Assembly (NCBI RefSeq): GCF_014202935.1
Contig: NZ_JACHHX010000002.1
Coordinates: 68,857 to 132,856 of the forward strand
Source: Rehaibacterium terrae
GTDB lineage: Bacteria; Pseudomonadota; Gammaproteobacteria; Xanthomonadales; Xanthomonadaceae
Direction: 5' to 3'
DNA: 64,000 nt
Made by a program: the position numbers and the translations under genes. Position 1 is the first letter of the stretch. Each line of letters begins with the position of its first letter. The notes under the pieces were generated by a model. That model made no database searches and was not told the DNA's origin. It saw only the letters and a program-made list of their open reading frames with translations. Below are positions 26,498 to 35,866 of the stretch, piece by piece.

Positions 26498-27379
26498 ATG
26501 CCCCGCATCGCCCTGGTCACCGCCATCGCCGCCCACGGCACCGACGACGACATCCCGCCGCTGGCCGAGGCGCTGGCGCGGCTGGGCGTGGCCAGCGAGA
26601 CGCTGGCCTGGGACGACCCGACCGTGTCCTGGGCGCGCTTCGACGCCGCCGTGCTGCGCTCACCCTGGGACTACACGCGGCGGCTGCCGGAATTCCTCGC
26701 CTGGTGCGAGCGCGTCGCCGTGACCACGCAGTTGCTCAATCCGCTGCACGTGGTGCGCTGGAACACCGACAAGCACTATCTCGCCGAACTGGCCTGCGCC
26801 GGGGTGGCGGTCGTCGAGAGCGTGTTCCTCGAACCGGGCGACGACCCGGCCGGCTTCCCGGACTGGGACGAGTACGTGATCAAGCCGACGGTGAGTGCCG
26901 GCTCACGCGACACCCAGCGCTATGTGCGTGCCGAGCGCCCGGCGGCGGTCGAACACGCGCGGGCGCTGCTCGCCGCCGGGCGCAGCGTGCTGGCGCAGCC
27001 CTACCTGCACGAAGTCGACGAGCACGGCGAGACCGCGTTGCTCTATTTCGATGGGATCTTCTCGCACGCCATCCGCAAGGCGGCGCTGCTGACTCGCGGC
27101 GAGGCGCCGACCTCGCACCTGTTCGCGCCGGAGCGGATCGCCGCGCGCGAGCCCGATCCCGCCGAACGCGCCGCCGCCGACCGCATCGTGGCGCTGCTGC
27201 CGCGCCTGCTCGGCCTGGGCGCGCCGCTGCCCTATGCGCGCGTCGATCTGTTGCCGAGCGCCGACGGGCCGCGCCTGCTCGAGCTGGAACTCACCGAGCC
27301 GTCGCTGTTCTTCACCCACGCCCCCGGCGCGGCGGACCGCTTCGCGCAGGCATTGCGGGCGCGGCTCGGCGCACGCTGA
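26498..27379 (+). CDS. ATP-grasp domain protein
   Basis: 293 residues from the ATG at 26498. The N-terminal Rossmann-like part (IALVTAIAAHGTDDDIPPL) is followed by an ATP-grasp fold with DEYVIKPTVSAGSRDTQRY and the metal-binding end LELELTEPSLFF. The family resembles the prokaryotic glutathione-synthetase-like ATP-grasp group that includes the cyclo-ligase of D-cycloserine synthesis. It should ligate a carboxylate to an amine through an acyl-phosphate, with unknown substrates. The start just after a REP-like palindrome suggests expression from a promoter inside or before the repeat. Confidence 0.75.
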   Translation: MPRIALVTAIAAHGTDDDIPPLAEALARLGVASETLAWDDPTVSWARFDAAVLRSPWDYTRRLPEFLAWCERVAVTTQLLNPLHVVRWNTDKHYLAELACAGVAVVESVFLEPGDDPAGFPDWDEYVIKPTVSAGSRDTQRYVRAERPAAVEHARALLAAGRSVLAQPYLHEVDEHGETALLYFDGIFSHAIRKAALLTRGEAPTSHLFAPERIAAREPDPAERAAADRIVALLPRLLGLGAPLPYARVDLLPSADGPRLLELELTEPSLFFTHAPGAADRFAQALRARLGAR

Positions 27380-27440
27380 TTCGCCCGCGCGTGGAGCGGC
27401 TTCCGCCGCGACCCGAGGCCCGGGACCTGCACAGCCGTAG

Positions 27441-27518
27441 GCCACGGATCGGCGCGGATGGACGCGGATAAGACTTTGAATTGGCGCCATCCGCGCTTCA
27501 TCCGCGCCGATCCGTGGC
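27441..27518. repeat. Inverted repeat of the GCCACGGATCGGCGCGGATG type
   Basis: Left arm 27441-27469, right arm 27489-27518, differing at only a few positions in 29-30 bp. The loop is 19 bp. The right arm overlaps the last codons and stop of cysNC, so the gene's 3' end is repeat DNA. The hairpin may act as a transcription end point or mRNA stabiliser for cysNC and the convergent ATP-grasp gene. Confidence 0.8.
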
Positions 27519-29447
27519 TGAATCTTCGCCGTTGCGTTCCGGTTGCGGCTCAGGCCGCTCCTGCAAGGGCTGTCCCGGCGGCTCGATATGCGCCACCACC
27601 CGCGCCGCCAGGGCCTCGGGCGGCTCGTGGGTGGTGTCCAAGTGCAGTTCGGCCCGTTCGGGCGGCTCGTAGGGCGAGCCGATGCCGGTGAAGTTGGGGA
27701 TCTGCCCGGCGCGCGCCTTGGCATACAGGCCCTTGGGGTCGCGCCGTTCGCACACCTCCAACGGCGCATCCACGAACACCTCGACGAACTCGCCCGGCGC
27801 GAACAGCTCGCGCGCCATGCGCCGCTCGGCGCGGAAGGGCGAGATGAAGCTCACCAGCACGATCAGGCCGGCATCGACCATCAGCTTCGCCACTTCGGCG
27901 ACGCGGCGGATGTTCTCGACTCGGTCCTCGTCGCTGAAGCCCAAGTCCTTGTTGAGCCCGTGGCGAACGTTGTCGCCGTCGAGCAGGTAGGTGTGGTGGC
28001 CGAGCGCGTGCAGGCGGCGCTCGACCAGGTTGGCGATGGTGGACTTGCCGGCGCCCGACAGGCCGGTGAACCACAGGCAGCGCGGCGCCTGGCCCTTGAT
28101 CGCGGCACGCGCGGCCTTGTCCACGTCCAGCTGCTGCCAGTGCACGTTGGCGGCGCGGCGCAGGGCGAAGTCGAGCGTGCCGGCGGCGACGGTGGCGTGG
28201 CTGATGCGGTCGATCAGGATGAAGCCGCCGAGCGTGCGGTTGTCGCGGTAGGCCTCGAAGGGCAGCGGTTGGTCGAGCGCCAGATTGCACACGCCGACCT
28301 CGTTGAGCGCGAGCCGCTTGGCGGCGATGTGCTCCTGGGTGTTCACGTCGATGCGGTGCTTGATCTCGGTGACCTGGGCCACGGCGGTGCGGGTGCCGAT
28401 CCTGAGCCAGTACGGGCGGCCGGGCAGCAGTGGGGCGTCGTCCATCCACAGCAGGTGCGCGGCGAAGGCATCGGCCACCTGGGGCGGGCGTGACGCGCTG
28501 GCGATCACGTCGCCGCGGCTGGCGTCGATCTGGTCGGTGAGCGTGAGCGTGACCGGCTGGCCGGCGTCGGCTTGCGGCAGGTCGCCCTCCGGGCCGATGA
28601 CGCGGGCCACGCGCGAGCGGCGGCCGGACGGCAGCACCACCACCTCGTCGCCGGGGGCGACACGGCCGGCGGCGACGGTGCCGGCGAAGCCGCGGAAGTC
28701 CTGGTCCGGCCGGTTCACCCACTGCACCGGCAGCCGGAAGCCGATGTCGCCCGCCGGCTCGGGGATCGGCGCGGCCTCGAGCGCTTCGATCAGGGTCGGG
28801 CCGGCATACCACGGCATCGTCGCCGCGCGCGTCACGAGGTTTTCGCCGCGCAGCGCCGACACCGGGATGCATTGCACCGCGGCGATGCCGAGCTGCGCGG
28901 CGAGCGCGCGGTAGTCGTCGGCGATGCGTTCGAACACGGCGCGGTCGTGACCGACCAGGTCCATCTTGTTCACCGCCAGCAGCACCTGGCCGATGCCGAG
29001 CAGGGCGGCGATGTAGCTGTGCCGGCGGGTCTGGGTGAGCAGGCCCTTGCGGGCGTCGACCAGCACCACGGCGAGGTCGGCGGTGGAGGCGCCGGTGGCC
29101 ATGTTGCGGGTGTACTGCTCGTGGCCGGGACAGTCGGCGACGATGAACTTGCGCCGCTCGGTGGTGAAGTAGCGGTAGGCGACGTCGATGGTGATGCCCT
29201 GCTCGCGCTCGGCCTCCAGGCCGTCGAGCAGCAGGGCGAAGTCGATCTGGTCGCCCTGGGTGCCGTGACGGCGGCTGTCCTTGAGCAGCGCGGCGAGCTG
29301 GTCGTCGAACAGCTGGCCGGTGTCATGCAGCAGGCGGCCGAGCAGGGTGCTCTTGCCGTCGTCGACGCTGCCGCAGGTGATCAAGCGCAGCAGCGATTTC
29401 GACTCGTGCCGTTGCAGCCAGGCGTGCAGGTCGGTGGCGTCGCCCAT
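27498..29447 (-). CDS. cysNC: Bifunctional sulfate adenylyltransferase subunit 1 / APS kinase
   Basis: 649 residues. The N-terminal ~430 are CysN, the regulatory GTPase of ATP sulfurylase: G1 [11 protein letters not shown]3 DCPGHEQY and G4 NKMD. Residues ~445-625 are CysC, APS kinase, with P-loop GLSGAGKST and [14 protein letters not shown]. The fusion makes PAPS from sulfate together with CysD. The last ~25 residues (from about [10 protein letters not shown]) are encoded by two adjacent interspersed repeats and are probably not part of the ancestral enzyme. cysD lies 138 bp upstream, wider than the usual tight cysDN spacing. Confidence 0.95.
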   Translation of the reverse strand: MGDATDLHAWLQRHESKSLLRLITCGSVDDGKSTLLGRLLHDTGQLFDDQLAALLKDSRRHGTQGDQIDFALLLDGLEAEREQGITIDVAYRYFTTERRKFIVADCPGHEQYTRNMATGASTADLAVVLVDARKGLLTQTRRHSYIAALLGIGQVLLAVNKMDLVGHDRAVFERIADDYRALAAQLGIAAVQCIPVSALRGENLVTRAATMPWYAGPTLIEALEAAPIPEPAGDIGFRLPVQWVNRPDQDFRGFAGTVAAGRVAPGDEVVVLPSGRRSRVARVIGPEGDLPQADAGQPVTLTLTDQIDASRGDVIASASRPPQVADAFAAHLLWMDDAPLLPGRPYWLRIGTRTAVAQVTEIKHRIDVNTQEHIAAKRLALNEVGVCNLALDQPLPFEAYRDNRTLGGFILIDRISHATVAAGTLDFALRRAANVHWQQLDVDKAARAAIKGQAPRCLWFTGLSGAGKSTIANLVERRLHALGHHTYLLDGDNVRHGLNKDLGFSDEDRVENIRRVAEVAKLMVDAGLIVLVSFISPFRAERRMARELFAPGEFVEVFVDAPLEVCERRDPKGLYAKARAGQIPNFTGIGSPYEPPERAELHLDTTHEPPEALAARVVAHIEPPGQPLQERPEPQPERNGEDSATDRRG

Positions 29448-29585
29448 GTCAGCGGCCTCCGGAGGCCGTGTCGGCGGGGCGGCGCGGACAGGCCGGTGCG
29501 GCCGGATGCGGCGTCCGCGGCGCGCGTGGGGAACCGCAAGCCGGCAGCGTGCGCGCGTCCGCGGCCGTCGTCATCGAATCCCGGC

Positions 29586-30488
29586 TCAAAAGTAGCCCTC
29601 CTGCTTCTTCTTCTCCATCGACGCGGCCGGGTCGTGGTCGATCACCCGGCCCTGCCGCTCGGAGGCGCGGCTATGCAGCATCTCGGCGATCACGGCGTCG
29701 AGGGTGTCGGCGTCGGATTCGATGGCACCGGTGAGCGGGTAGCAGCCGAGCGTGCGGAAACGCACCCGCCTGATCGCCGGCGTCTCGCCTTCGCGCAGCG
29801 GCAGGCGCTCGTCGTCGACCACGATCAGCGCGCCGTCGCGCTCGACCACCGGCCGCTCGGCGGCGAAGTACAGCGGCACCACCGGGATGCGCTCGCGGCG
29901 GATGTACAGCCACACGTCCAGCTCGGTCCAGTTGGAGAGCGGGAACACGCGCACGCTCTCGCCTTTGTGGATGCGGGTGTTGTAGAGGTTCCACAGCTCC
30001 GGGCGCTGGTTCTTCGGGTCCCAGCGGTGCTGCGCGTTGCGGAAGGAGAACACGCGCTCCTTGGCGCGGGACTTCTCCTCGTCGCGGCGGGCGCCGCCGA
30101 TGGCGGCGTCGAAGCCCCACAGGTCCAGCGCCTGGCGTAGCGCCTGGGTCTTCATCACGTCGGTGTGCACGCTGGCGCCGTGGGTCACCGGCGAGACGCC
30201 CGCGCGCAGCCCCTCGGGATTGGTGTGCACGCGCAGCTCCAGCCCGCACTCGGCGGCGCGGCGGTCGCGAAAGGCGATCATCTCGCGGAACTTCCAGCCG
30301 GTGTCGATGTGCAGCAGCGGGATCGGTGGCCGCGCCGGGTGGAAGGCCTTGAGCAGCAGGTGCAGCAGCACCGAGCTGTCCTTGCCGATCGAGTACAGCA
30401 GCACCGGGTTGCGGAACTCGGCCGCCACCTCGCGCAGGATATGGATGCTCTCGGCTTCGAGGCGGTCGAGATGGGACGGGGCGGGCAT
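29586..30488 (-). CDS. cysD: Sulfate adenylyltransferase subunit 2
   Basis: 300 residues, the usual length. The PP-loop motif [20 protein letters not shown], then [15 protein letters not shown] and [15 protein letters not shown], identify CysD, the catalytic subunit that adenylates sulfate at the expense of ATP. It ends with the family's basic [11 protein letters not shown] tail. It precedes cysNC in the same direction. The 30489-30614 gap is shared with the divergent exporter gene and must hold its promoter; no clear site was seen. Confidence 0.95.
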   Translation of the reverse strand: MPAPSHLDRLEAESIHILREVAAEFRNPVLLYSIGKDSSVLLHLLLKAFHPARPPIPLLHIDTGWKFREMIAFRDRRAAECGLELRVHTNPEGLRAGVSPVTHGASVHTDVMKTQALRQALDLWGFDAAIGGARRDEEKSRAKERVFSFRNAQHRWDPKNQRPELWNLYNTRIHKGESVRVFPLSNWTELDVWLYIRRERIPVVPLYFAAERPVVERDGALIVVDDERLPLREGETPAIRRVRFRTLGCYPLTGAIESDADTLDAVIAEMLHSRASERQGRVIDHDPAASMEKKKQEGYF

Positions 30489-30614
30489 GGGCGCGCGGGT
30501 CGGGAGCGTCGGGCAAGTCTAGCGGATGCGGGCCGTGCTGCGTCCGCAGGCGGCGTGGTTAAGCCTGCGCGTGGCATGCTGTGCGCCGCTTCCGCCGCCG
30601 CCCGCCGCCGCGCC

Positions 30615-31862
30615 ATGACCGACGCCGAATCCAGCTTCGTCGCCCGCACCGAGTTCATCATCGAGCTGGCGCGTCGGCTGCACGCCTATGGCACCACCGC
30701 GCAGCGCCTGGAGGGCGCGATCTCGGCGGTCGCCAGGCGGCTGGGCGTGGGCTGCGAGGTCTGGTCGAACCCGACCGGCATCATCCTGAGTTTTTCCGAC
30801 CCCACGCGCGGGCCGCTCACCGACACCACCCGGGTGATCCGGCTGGAGCCGGGCGATGTCGACCTGCGCAAGCTCTGCCAGGCGGACGAGATCGCCGACC
30901 GGGTGGTGACCGGGGAGATGGACCTGGCCGCCGGCAAGGCGGCGCTGCGCGCGCTGGATCGGCCGCCGAGCCGGCGCATGGTGGCGATGACGGTGTTCAG
31001 TTTCGGCCTGGCCTCGGCCTCGGTGGCGGCGTTGCTGCGCACCGGCTGGGGCGACATCGCCACCGCGGCCGTGATCGGCTGGCTGATCGGCGCGCTGTCG
31101 ATGGCAGCCACCACCCGGCCGCGCCTGCTCGAGGCTTCCGATGCGGTCGCCGCGCTGCTCGCCACCCTGCTGGCGGCGGCGGTGGCGACCTGGCTGATGC
31201 CGCTGACGCTCAACCTGGTCATCGTCGCCTCGCTGATCGTGCTGTTGCCCGGCCTGGCGCTGACCAACGCGGTCGCCGAGCTGACCCATCAGCACCTGGT
31301 CTCCGGCACGGCGCGCTTCGCCGGGGCGATGGCGACCCTGCTCAAGCTCACCTTCGGCACCGTGGCGGCGATGCAGTTGGTGCGCCTGCTCGGCTGGCAG
31401 CCGCAGGAAGCCGCCACGGCGCTGCTGCCGCCGTGGCTGGAGTGGGTGGCGCTGGCGACGGCCTCGTACGCCTTCGCGGTGCTGTTCCGCGCCGAGAAGC
31501 GCGATTACCTGCTGGTGATGGCGGCGGCCTGGCTGGGCTACGGCGTGACCCGTCTGGCCGGTGTCTGGCTCGGCACCGAGGCGGGCGGTTTTCCAGTCGG
31601 GGTCTTCCTGGCCGGCATGGCGGTCACCGCGGTCAGCAATGGCTACGCGCGCTGGGTGAATCGGCCCGGCGCATTGATCCGGGTGCCGGGCATCATTCTG
31701 CTGGTGCCCGGCAGCGTCGGTTTCCGCAGCCTGACCTTCATGATGGAGCGCGACGTGATGCTGGGTCTGGATACCGCCTTCACCCTGGTCAATGCGCTGG
31801 TGGCGCTGGTGGCCGGCATCCTGTTCGGCAATCTGCTGATCCCGTCGCGGCGCAATCTGTAA
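30615..31862 (+). CDS. ThrE-family threonine/serine exporter-like membrane protein
   Basis: 415 residues from the ATG at 30615; the frame runs back into cysD antisense but has no exporter features there. The N-terminal ThrE/DUF1212 part (FIIELARRLHAYGTTAQRLE, WSNPTGIILSF) is followed by roughly ten membrane segments ending in a ThrE_2/DUF3815-like region (VPGIILLVPGSVGFRSL). Single-chain proteins of this kind export threonine and serine in Corynebacterium; the substrate here is not known. A bidirectional terminator follows. Confidence 0.85.
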   Translation: MTDAESSFVARTEFIIELARRLHAYGTTAQRLEGAISAVARRLGVGCEVWSNPTGIILSFSDPTRGPLTDTTRVIRLEPGDVDLRKLCQADEIADRVVTGEMDLAAGKAALRALDRPPSRRMVAMTVFSFGLASASVAALLRTGWGDIATAAVIGWLIGALSMAATTRPRLLEASDAVAALLATLLAAAVATWLMPLTLNLVIVASLIVLLPGLALTNAVAELTHQHLVSGTARFAGAMATLLKLTFGTVAAMQLVRLLGWQPQEAATALLPPWLEWVALATASYAFAVLFRAEKRDYLLVMAAAWLGYGVTRLAGVWLGTEAGGFPVGVFLAGMAVTAVSNGYARWVNRPGALIRVPGIILLVPGSVGFRSLTFMMERDVMLGLDTAFTLVNALVALVAGILFGNLLIPSRRNL

Positions 31863-31900
31863 CTGCAAAGCCGGCCGCTGAAACGAAGGTGCCGGCAAAC

Positions 31901-31929
31901 GCAAACGCCGGCCAATGGCCGGCGTTTGC
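31901..31929. terminator. Bidirectional hairpin between the exporter gene and hns
   Basis: A perfect 13-bp stem (GCAAACGCCGGCC and complement) with a 3-nt AAT loop. The foot of the stem is A/T-containing on both sides (TTTGCATT rightwards). It lies exactly in the gap between two convergent genes. Confidence 0.75.
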
Positions 31930-31950
31930 ATTCGATGCGCTGGCGCGCTG

Positions 31951-32280
31951 TCAGATCAGCAGATCCGATTCCTTCCTGCCCTGGGCCAGTGCCTCGGTGA
32001 ACCAGCGCGGACGCTTGCCGCGGCCGGTCCAGGTCTGGCTGGGGTCGGCCGGGTTGCGGTATTTCGGCGCCACCTTGCCGCCGCTGCGCTTGCGTGCCGC
32101 CGGTGCGCGGCCGCCGCCGAACAGCTCCTCGATGGTGTAGCCCTCGGCCTTGGCCATGGCGGTGATTTTCCGGCGGACCTCGGCGATACGGTCGCGATGC
32201 AGTTTCTTCTGCTGCTGTTCGGCTCTGGCGATGAGCTCGGCCAGCTCCTGGGCACTGAGACTTTCGAGATTGATGGTCAT
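31951..32280 (-). CDS. hns: H-NS family nucleoid-associated protein
   Basis: 109 residues. The N-terminal half is a coiled-coil oligomerisation helix (LAELIARAEQQQKK). The C-terminal half has the H-NS DNA-binding motif: YRNPADPSQTWTGRGKRPRWF is split between a basic linker and the TWTGRGKRP loop. It binds AT-rich, often foreign, DNA and silences it. A strong GGAGG site lies 6 bp before the ATG. Its promoter overlaps the proS terminator, and its leader contains 10-bp repeats. The A/T-richer glycan genes at the left of the window are plausible targets, but that is inference. Confidence 0.92.
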   Translation of the reverse strand: MTINLESLSAQELAELIARAEQQQKKLHRDRIAEVRRKITAMAKAEGYTIEELFGGGRAPAARKRSGGKVAPKYRNPADPSQTWTGRGKRPRWFTEALAQGRKESDLLI

Positions 32281-32291
32281 GAATCCTCCGT

Positions 32292-32342
32292 AATCCGGTC
32301 CTGCGTGGCGGGTGAATCCGGTGAAATCCGGTGATATCCGGT
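32292..32342 (-). repeat. 10-bp direct repeats in the hns leader
   Basis: On the plus strand (A/T)ATCCGGT occurs at 32292-32299, 32315-32322, 32325-32332 and 32335-32342. The last three are spaced exactly 10 bp, one helical turn. They lie between the predicted hns promoter and the ribosome site, so they would be in the 5' untranslated region. Confidence 0.7.
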
Positions 32343-32360
32343 AAAACGGTATCGGAGGCG

Positions 32361-32390
32361 ATTATGTCGAGAATAAGAAAAGCCCGTCAA
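32361..32390 (-). promoter_or_regulatory. Predicted sigma70-type promoter of hns
   Basis: Reading the minus strand, TTGACG (32390-32385) is followed after 18 bp by CATAAT (32366-32361), five of six matches in each box. Transcription would start near 32354. The -35 box falls inside the loop and stem of the proS terminator hairpin, so the two signals share DNA. Confidence 0.6.
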
Positions 32391-32404
32391 TGGACGGGCT
32401 TTTC
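32377..32404 (-). terminator. Rho-independent terminator after proS
   Basis: A 12-bp stem (GAAAAGCCCGTC with GACGGGCTTTTC) around a 4-nt AATG loop. The minus-strand transcript from proS would end in the stem's TTTTC plus following TTATTC. The classical shape is clear; the A-rich foot also allows function in the other direction. Confidence 0.85.
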
Positions 32405-32439
32405 GACGGGCTGCAATTCGCGGGGCAGGAGCGAATGGG

Positions 32440-34146
32440 CTATTCGGCCAGCCCCAGTCGCCGGCGCAGGCCGTCGCGATCCAGCGATTCGGCGGCCTGG
32501 GCGCGGCGGGCGCGGTATTCGAAGGTGCCGGCGGCCAGGCCGCGCTCGGACACCACCACCCGGTGCGGGATGCCGATCAGTTCGATGTCGGCGAACATCG
32601 GGCCGGGACGCAGGCCGCGGTCGTCCAGCAGCGGGTCGAGGCCGGCGGCCTGCAGCTCGCTGTAGAGCGCCTCGGCGGCCGCGGCCACGGCCGGATCGTT
32701 CTTCGGGTTGATCACGCACACCGCCACCTGCCAGGGCGCCATCGGCTCGGGCCAGCAGATGCCGCGCTCGTCGAAGTTCTGCTCGATGGCGGCGGCGACG
32801 ATGCGGCTGACGCCGATGCCGTAGCAGCCCATGTGCATCACCCGCGCCTTGCTGTCCTGGTCGAGCACGGTGGCGCCCATCGCTTCGGCGTACTTGGTGC
32901 CGAGCTGGAACACATGGCCGACCTCGATGCCGCGGGCGATGCGCAGCGTGCCCTTGCCGTCCGGCGAGGGGTCGCCCTCGACCACGTTGCGGATGTCGGC
33001 GACCAGGTCCGGCTCGGGCAGGTCGCGGCCCCAGTTGACGCCGGCCAGGTGGTAGCCGCCCTGGTTGGCGCCGACCACGAAGTCGGCCATCGCCGCGACG
33101 CTGCGGTCGGCGATCACGGTGACCGGCTTGAGCGGGTTCACCGGGCCGAGGAAGCCGGGCGCGGCGCCGAGGTGGTCGAGGATCTCGGCCTCGGTCGCGA
33201 GCCGGTATTCGGCCAGGCCCGGCAGCTTGGCCAGCTTGATCTCGTTGACGGTGTGGTCGCCGCGCACCAGCGCGAGCACGAAGCCCTGCTCGCCGACCAG
33301 TGCGACCGACTTGACCGTGCGCGCGAGCGCGATGCCCATCAGCGCGGCGACTTCCTCGCAGGTCTTCTGGGTGGGCGTGTCGATGCGGCGCAGCGGCTCG
33401 GCGGGGGCCGGGCGCGGCGCGGCCGGGGCCAGCGCCTCGGCCAGTTCGACGTTGGCGGCGTAGTCCGAGCCGTCGGAAAAGGCGATGGCGTCCTCGCCGG
33501 AGTCGGCCAGCACGTGGAATTCGTGGCTGGCCGAGCCGCCGATGGCGCCGGTGTCGGCGAAGACGGCGCGGAATTTCAGGCCCAGGCGGGTGAAGATGCG
33601 CTCGTAGGCGCGGTACATGTTCCAGTACTCGGCCTCCAGCCCTTCGGCGTCGAGGTGGAAGGAGTAGGCGTCCTTCATCAGGAACTCGCGCGCGCGCATC
33701 ACGCCGAAGCGCGGGCGGATCTCGTCGCGGAACTTGGTCTGGATCTGGAAGAAGTTGACCGGCAGTTGCCGGTAGGAGCGCAGCTCGTGGCGGGCGAAGT
33801 CGGTGATGACTTCCTCGTGGGTGGGGCCGTAGCAGAACTCGCCGTCCTTGCGGTCGCGAAGCTTGAGCAGCTGGCCGCCGAACTTCTCCCAGCGGCCGGT
33901 CTCCTCCCACAGCTCGCGCGGCTGGATCGAGGGCATCAGCAGCTCGATCGCGCCGGCGCGGGTCATTTCCTCGCGCACCACGGCTTCCACCTTGCGCAGC
34001 ACGCGCAGGCCCAGCGGCGTCCAGGTGTAGATGCCGGCGGCGAGCTTGCGGATCATGCCGGCCCTGAGCATCAGCTGGTGGCTGACGATCTCCGCGTCGG
34101 CGGGGGTTTCCTTGCTGGTGCTGAGGTGGAATCGCGAAAGGCGCAT
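32440..34146 (-). CDS. proS: Prolyl-tRNA synthetase (bacterial type, with editing domain)
   Basis: 568 residues from ATG 34146 ([19 protein letters not shown]); an upstream in-frame ATG would add 21 unconserved residues. Class II motifs are clear: motif 1 around [20 protein letters not shown], motif 2 around [20 protein letters not shown], and motif 3 near [13 protein letters not shown]. An INS-type editing insertion lies between motifs 2 and 3 (residues ~230-400). It charges tRNA-Pro in the cytoplasm. It is transcribed alone and ends in a strong terminator. Confidence 0.95.
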   Translation of the reverse strand: MRLSRFHLSTSKETPADAEIVSHQLMLRAGMIRKLAAGIYTWTPLGLRVLRKVEAVVREEMTRAGAIELLMPSIQPRELWEETGRWEKFGGQLLKLRDRKDGEFCYGPTHEEVITDFARHELRSYRQLPVNFFQIQTKFRDEIRPRFGVMRAREFLMKDAYSFHLDAEGLEAEYWNMYRAYERIFTRLGLKFRAVFADTGAIGGSASHEFHVLADSGEDAIAFSDGSDYAANVELAEALAPAAPRPAPAEPLRRIDTPTQKTCEEVAALMGIALARTVKSVALVGEQGFVLALVRGDHTVNEIKLAKLPGLAEYRLATEAEILDHLGAAPGFLGPVNPLKPVTVIADRSVAAMADFVVGANQGGYHLAGVNWGRDLPEPDLVADIRNVVEGDPSPDGKGTLRIARGIEVGHVFQLGTKYAEAMGATVLDQDSKARVMHMGCYGIGVSRIVAAAIEQNFDERGICWPEPMAPWQVAVCVINPKNDPAVAAAAEALYSELQAAGLDPLLDDRGLRPGPMFADIELIGIPHRVVVSERGLAAGTFEYRARRAQAAESLDRDGLRRRLGLAE

Positions 34147-34232
34147 GGCGCGGTCGGGCCGGTCGGCAAAAAGGAAGGCGATTGTAGCGGCGCGCCCGGC
34201 ACGGCCCAAACCGCCGCGCCGCGGCGGCGGGC

Positions 34233-34511
34233 TCAGTCGCGGTCGCGGGGCGGCGTCAGCGGGACGACGTTGCGGTCGTCCGGAATGTCCACGATCTCGT
34301 AGGGGCGGCCCTGCGGCGGCCGGTCGGTGACCTGCAGCACGCCGTCATCGTCGCGCCAGCGGTACAGCGTGGGCGGCCGGGTTCCGGTCGTGGCGCGCGG
34401 CGTGTCGGCCGGGGCGGCGGCCGGTGCCGCCTCGCGCGGCACGCGGTCCAGCCACCAGGCCAGCGCGCCGCCGAGCAGCAGGCCGAGGATGACGGCGTGC
34501 CAGGTCCGCAT
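34233..34511 (-). CDS. DUF4124 domain protein with N-terminal membrane anchor
   Basis: 92 residues. A short hydrophobic segment (residues ~5-22) is an uncleaved signal anchor. A Pro/Ala-rich linker and a DUF4124 core ([20 protein letters not shown]) follow. The family binds or processes unknown periplasmic targets and is common in Xanthomonadales and Pseudomonas. It lies 14 bp after a second DUF4124 gene, so the two are probably one transcript and share origin. No function can be assigned. Confidence 0.75.
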   Translation of the reverse strand: MRTWHAVILGLLLGGALAWWLDRVPREAAPAAAPADTPRATTGTRPPTLYRWRDDDGVLQVTDRPPQGRPYEIVDIPDDRNVVPLTPPRDRD

Positions 34512-34525
34512 GGTCGGCCCCGGCC

Positions 34526-34921
34526 TCAGCCCTCACAGAAACGCCGCAGCTGCTCGGCGGCCAGTTCGATCTGGTGCGCGCGCTCGGTGGCGTCGAGCGG
34601 CTCGGCCTGTCCGTCGCCGTCGAGGTCCATGCTGACCTGCGGCGAGCGTTGCAGGGTTTCCAGGTTCTGACGGGCGCGCTGGCAATTCTCGGCACGCAGG
34701 GTGGCCTCCGGGGCATCGGCGGTCCCGGCCGTGTCCGTTTCGCCGCGCCCGGAATCGCGTTGGCGGATGTGGACGTCCTGGTAGCGAACGCCCGGCGGCG
34801 GCGAGTCGGAGTAGTGGGTGACGCCGCGCTCATCGGTCCACTTGAACACCCGCTCGGCGGCGGGACCGCTCGCGGGCAGGGTGAACAGGACGGCCAGCAA
34901 GGCACACGGCACGACGCGCAT
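34526..34921 (-). CDS. Secreted DUF4124 domain protein
   Basis: 131 residues. A signal peptide (residues ~1-22, cut near GPAA-ER) precedes the DUF4124 motif VFKWTDERGVTHYSDSPPPG. The C-terminal ~50 residues are helical with Cys residues in RAENCQRARQN and near the end (RRFCEG), which could form a disulfide in the periplasm. It is paired with the adjacent DUF4124 gene. The 34922-35095 gap is shared with divergent pssA. Confidence 0.75.
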   Translation of the reverse strand: MRVVPCALLAVLFTLPASGPAAERVFKWTDERGVTHYSDSPPPGVRYQDVHIRQRDSGRGETDTAGTADAPEATLRAENCQRARQNLETLQRSPQVSMDLDGDGQAEPLDATERAHQIELAAEQLRRFCEG

Positions 34922-35095
34922 GGCACTTCTCCAGGGGGGTGGCCCTTGGTAGCACCGTCACCAACTGCGTGCAAGCATCCCGGCCGGGCGTTCATGCCGG
35001 CCGGGCCGAACGGCTACACTCTCGGGCAGGAAAGGGCACCGGTCGCCATCCGGCCCGTCCGCCCGTGCCCGCCTCCGCCGAGCCAGGACGCATTG

Positions 35096-35866
35096 ATGCA
35101 CGCTACCGACAACCCCCAGAAGCCGCGTCCCCGCGCCATCTACCTGCTGCCCAACCTGTTCACCACGGGCGCGCTGTTCGCCGGTTTCTACGCCATCATC
35201 GCCGCCTCGCAGGGGCAGTTCATCGCCGCCTGCATCGCCGTCTTCGTGGCCGGGCTGCTCGACGGGCTGGACGGACGCATCGCGCGCCTGACCGGCACCA
35301 GCAGCGAATTCGGCATCCAGTACGACTCGCTCGCCGACCTGGTCAGCTTCGGCATGGCGCCGGCGCTGGTGATGTACCACTGGGCGCTGCACACCCTGCG
35401 CTACGACGGCGCCACCTGGGGCAAGGTCGGCTGGACCGCCGCCTTCCTCTACGCCGCCTGCACGGCGCTGCGGCTGGCGCGCTTCAACGTGCAGACCGGG
35501 CAGGTGGACAAGCGCTGGTTCATCGGTCTGGCCAGCCCGGCGGCCGCGGGCCTGATGATGGCCTTCGTCTGGACGCTGGCGGCCGCGGGCTACAGCGGCG
35601 AGCAGGTGCGTTTCCTGGCGCTGGGCGTCACCGTGGCCGCCGGCCTGCTGATGGTCAGCCGGGCGCGCTATTTCAGCTTCAAGGCGTTCCCGCGCTCGGA
35701 CCGGGTGCCGTTCCTGTTCATCGTGCTGGCGGTGGTGGTGTTCGTCGCGCTCACCATCGACCCGCCCAAGGTGCTGCTGACGGCCGGCGCCTTGTACGCG
35801 CTGTCCGGGCCGGCGATGTGGGCATGGCAGCGCCTGCGGCGGCAGCGGAGCGGCGGCGCGGCATGA
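35096..35866 (+). CDS. pssA: CDP-diacylglycerol-serine O-phosphatidyltransferase
   Basis: 256 residues from the ATG at 35096. The CDP-alcohol phosphatidyltransferase motif is GLLDGLDGRIAR followed by GIQYDSLADLV, giving the D(x)2DG(x)2AR(x)8G(x)3D(x)3D pattern. About eight membrane helices are predicted. It makes phosphatidylserine, the precursor of phosphatidylethanolamine. A TACACT at 35015-35020 may be the -10 box. Its stop overlaps the next ATG (ATGA). Confidence 0.92.
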   Translation: MHATDNPQKPRPRAIYLLPNLFTTGALFAGFYAIIAASQGQFIAACIAVFVAGLLDGLDGRIARLTGTSSEFGIQYDSLADLVSFGMAPALVMYHWALHTLRYDGATWGKVGWTAAFLYAACTALRLARFNVQTGQVDKRWFIGLASPAAAGLMMAFVWTLAAAGYSGEQVRFLALGVTVAAGLLMVSRARYFSFKAFPRSDRVPFLFIVLAVVVFVALTIDPPKVLLTAGALYALSGPAMWAWQRLRRQRSGGAA

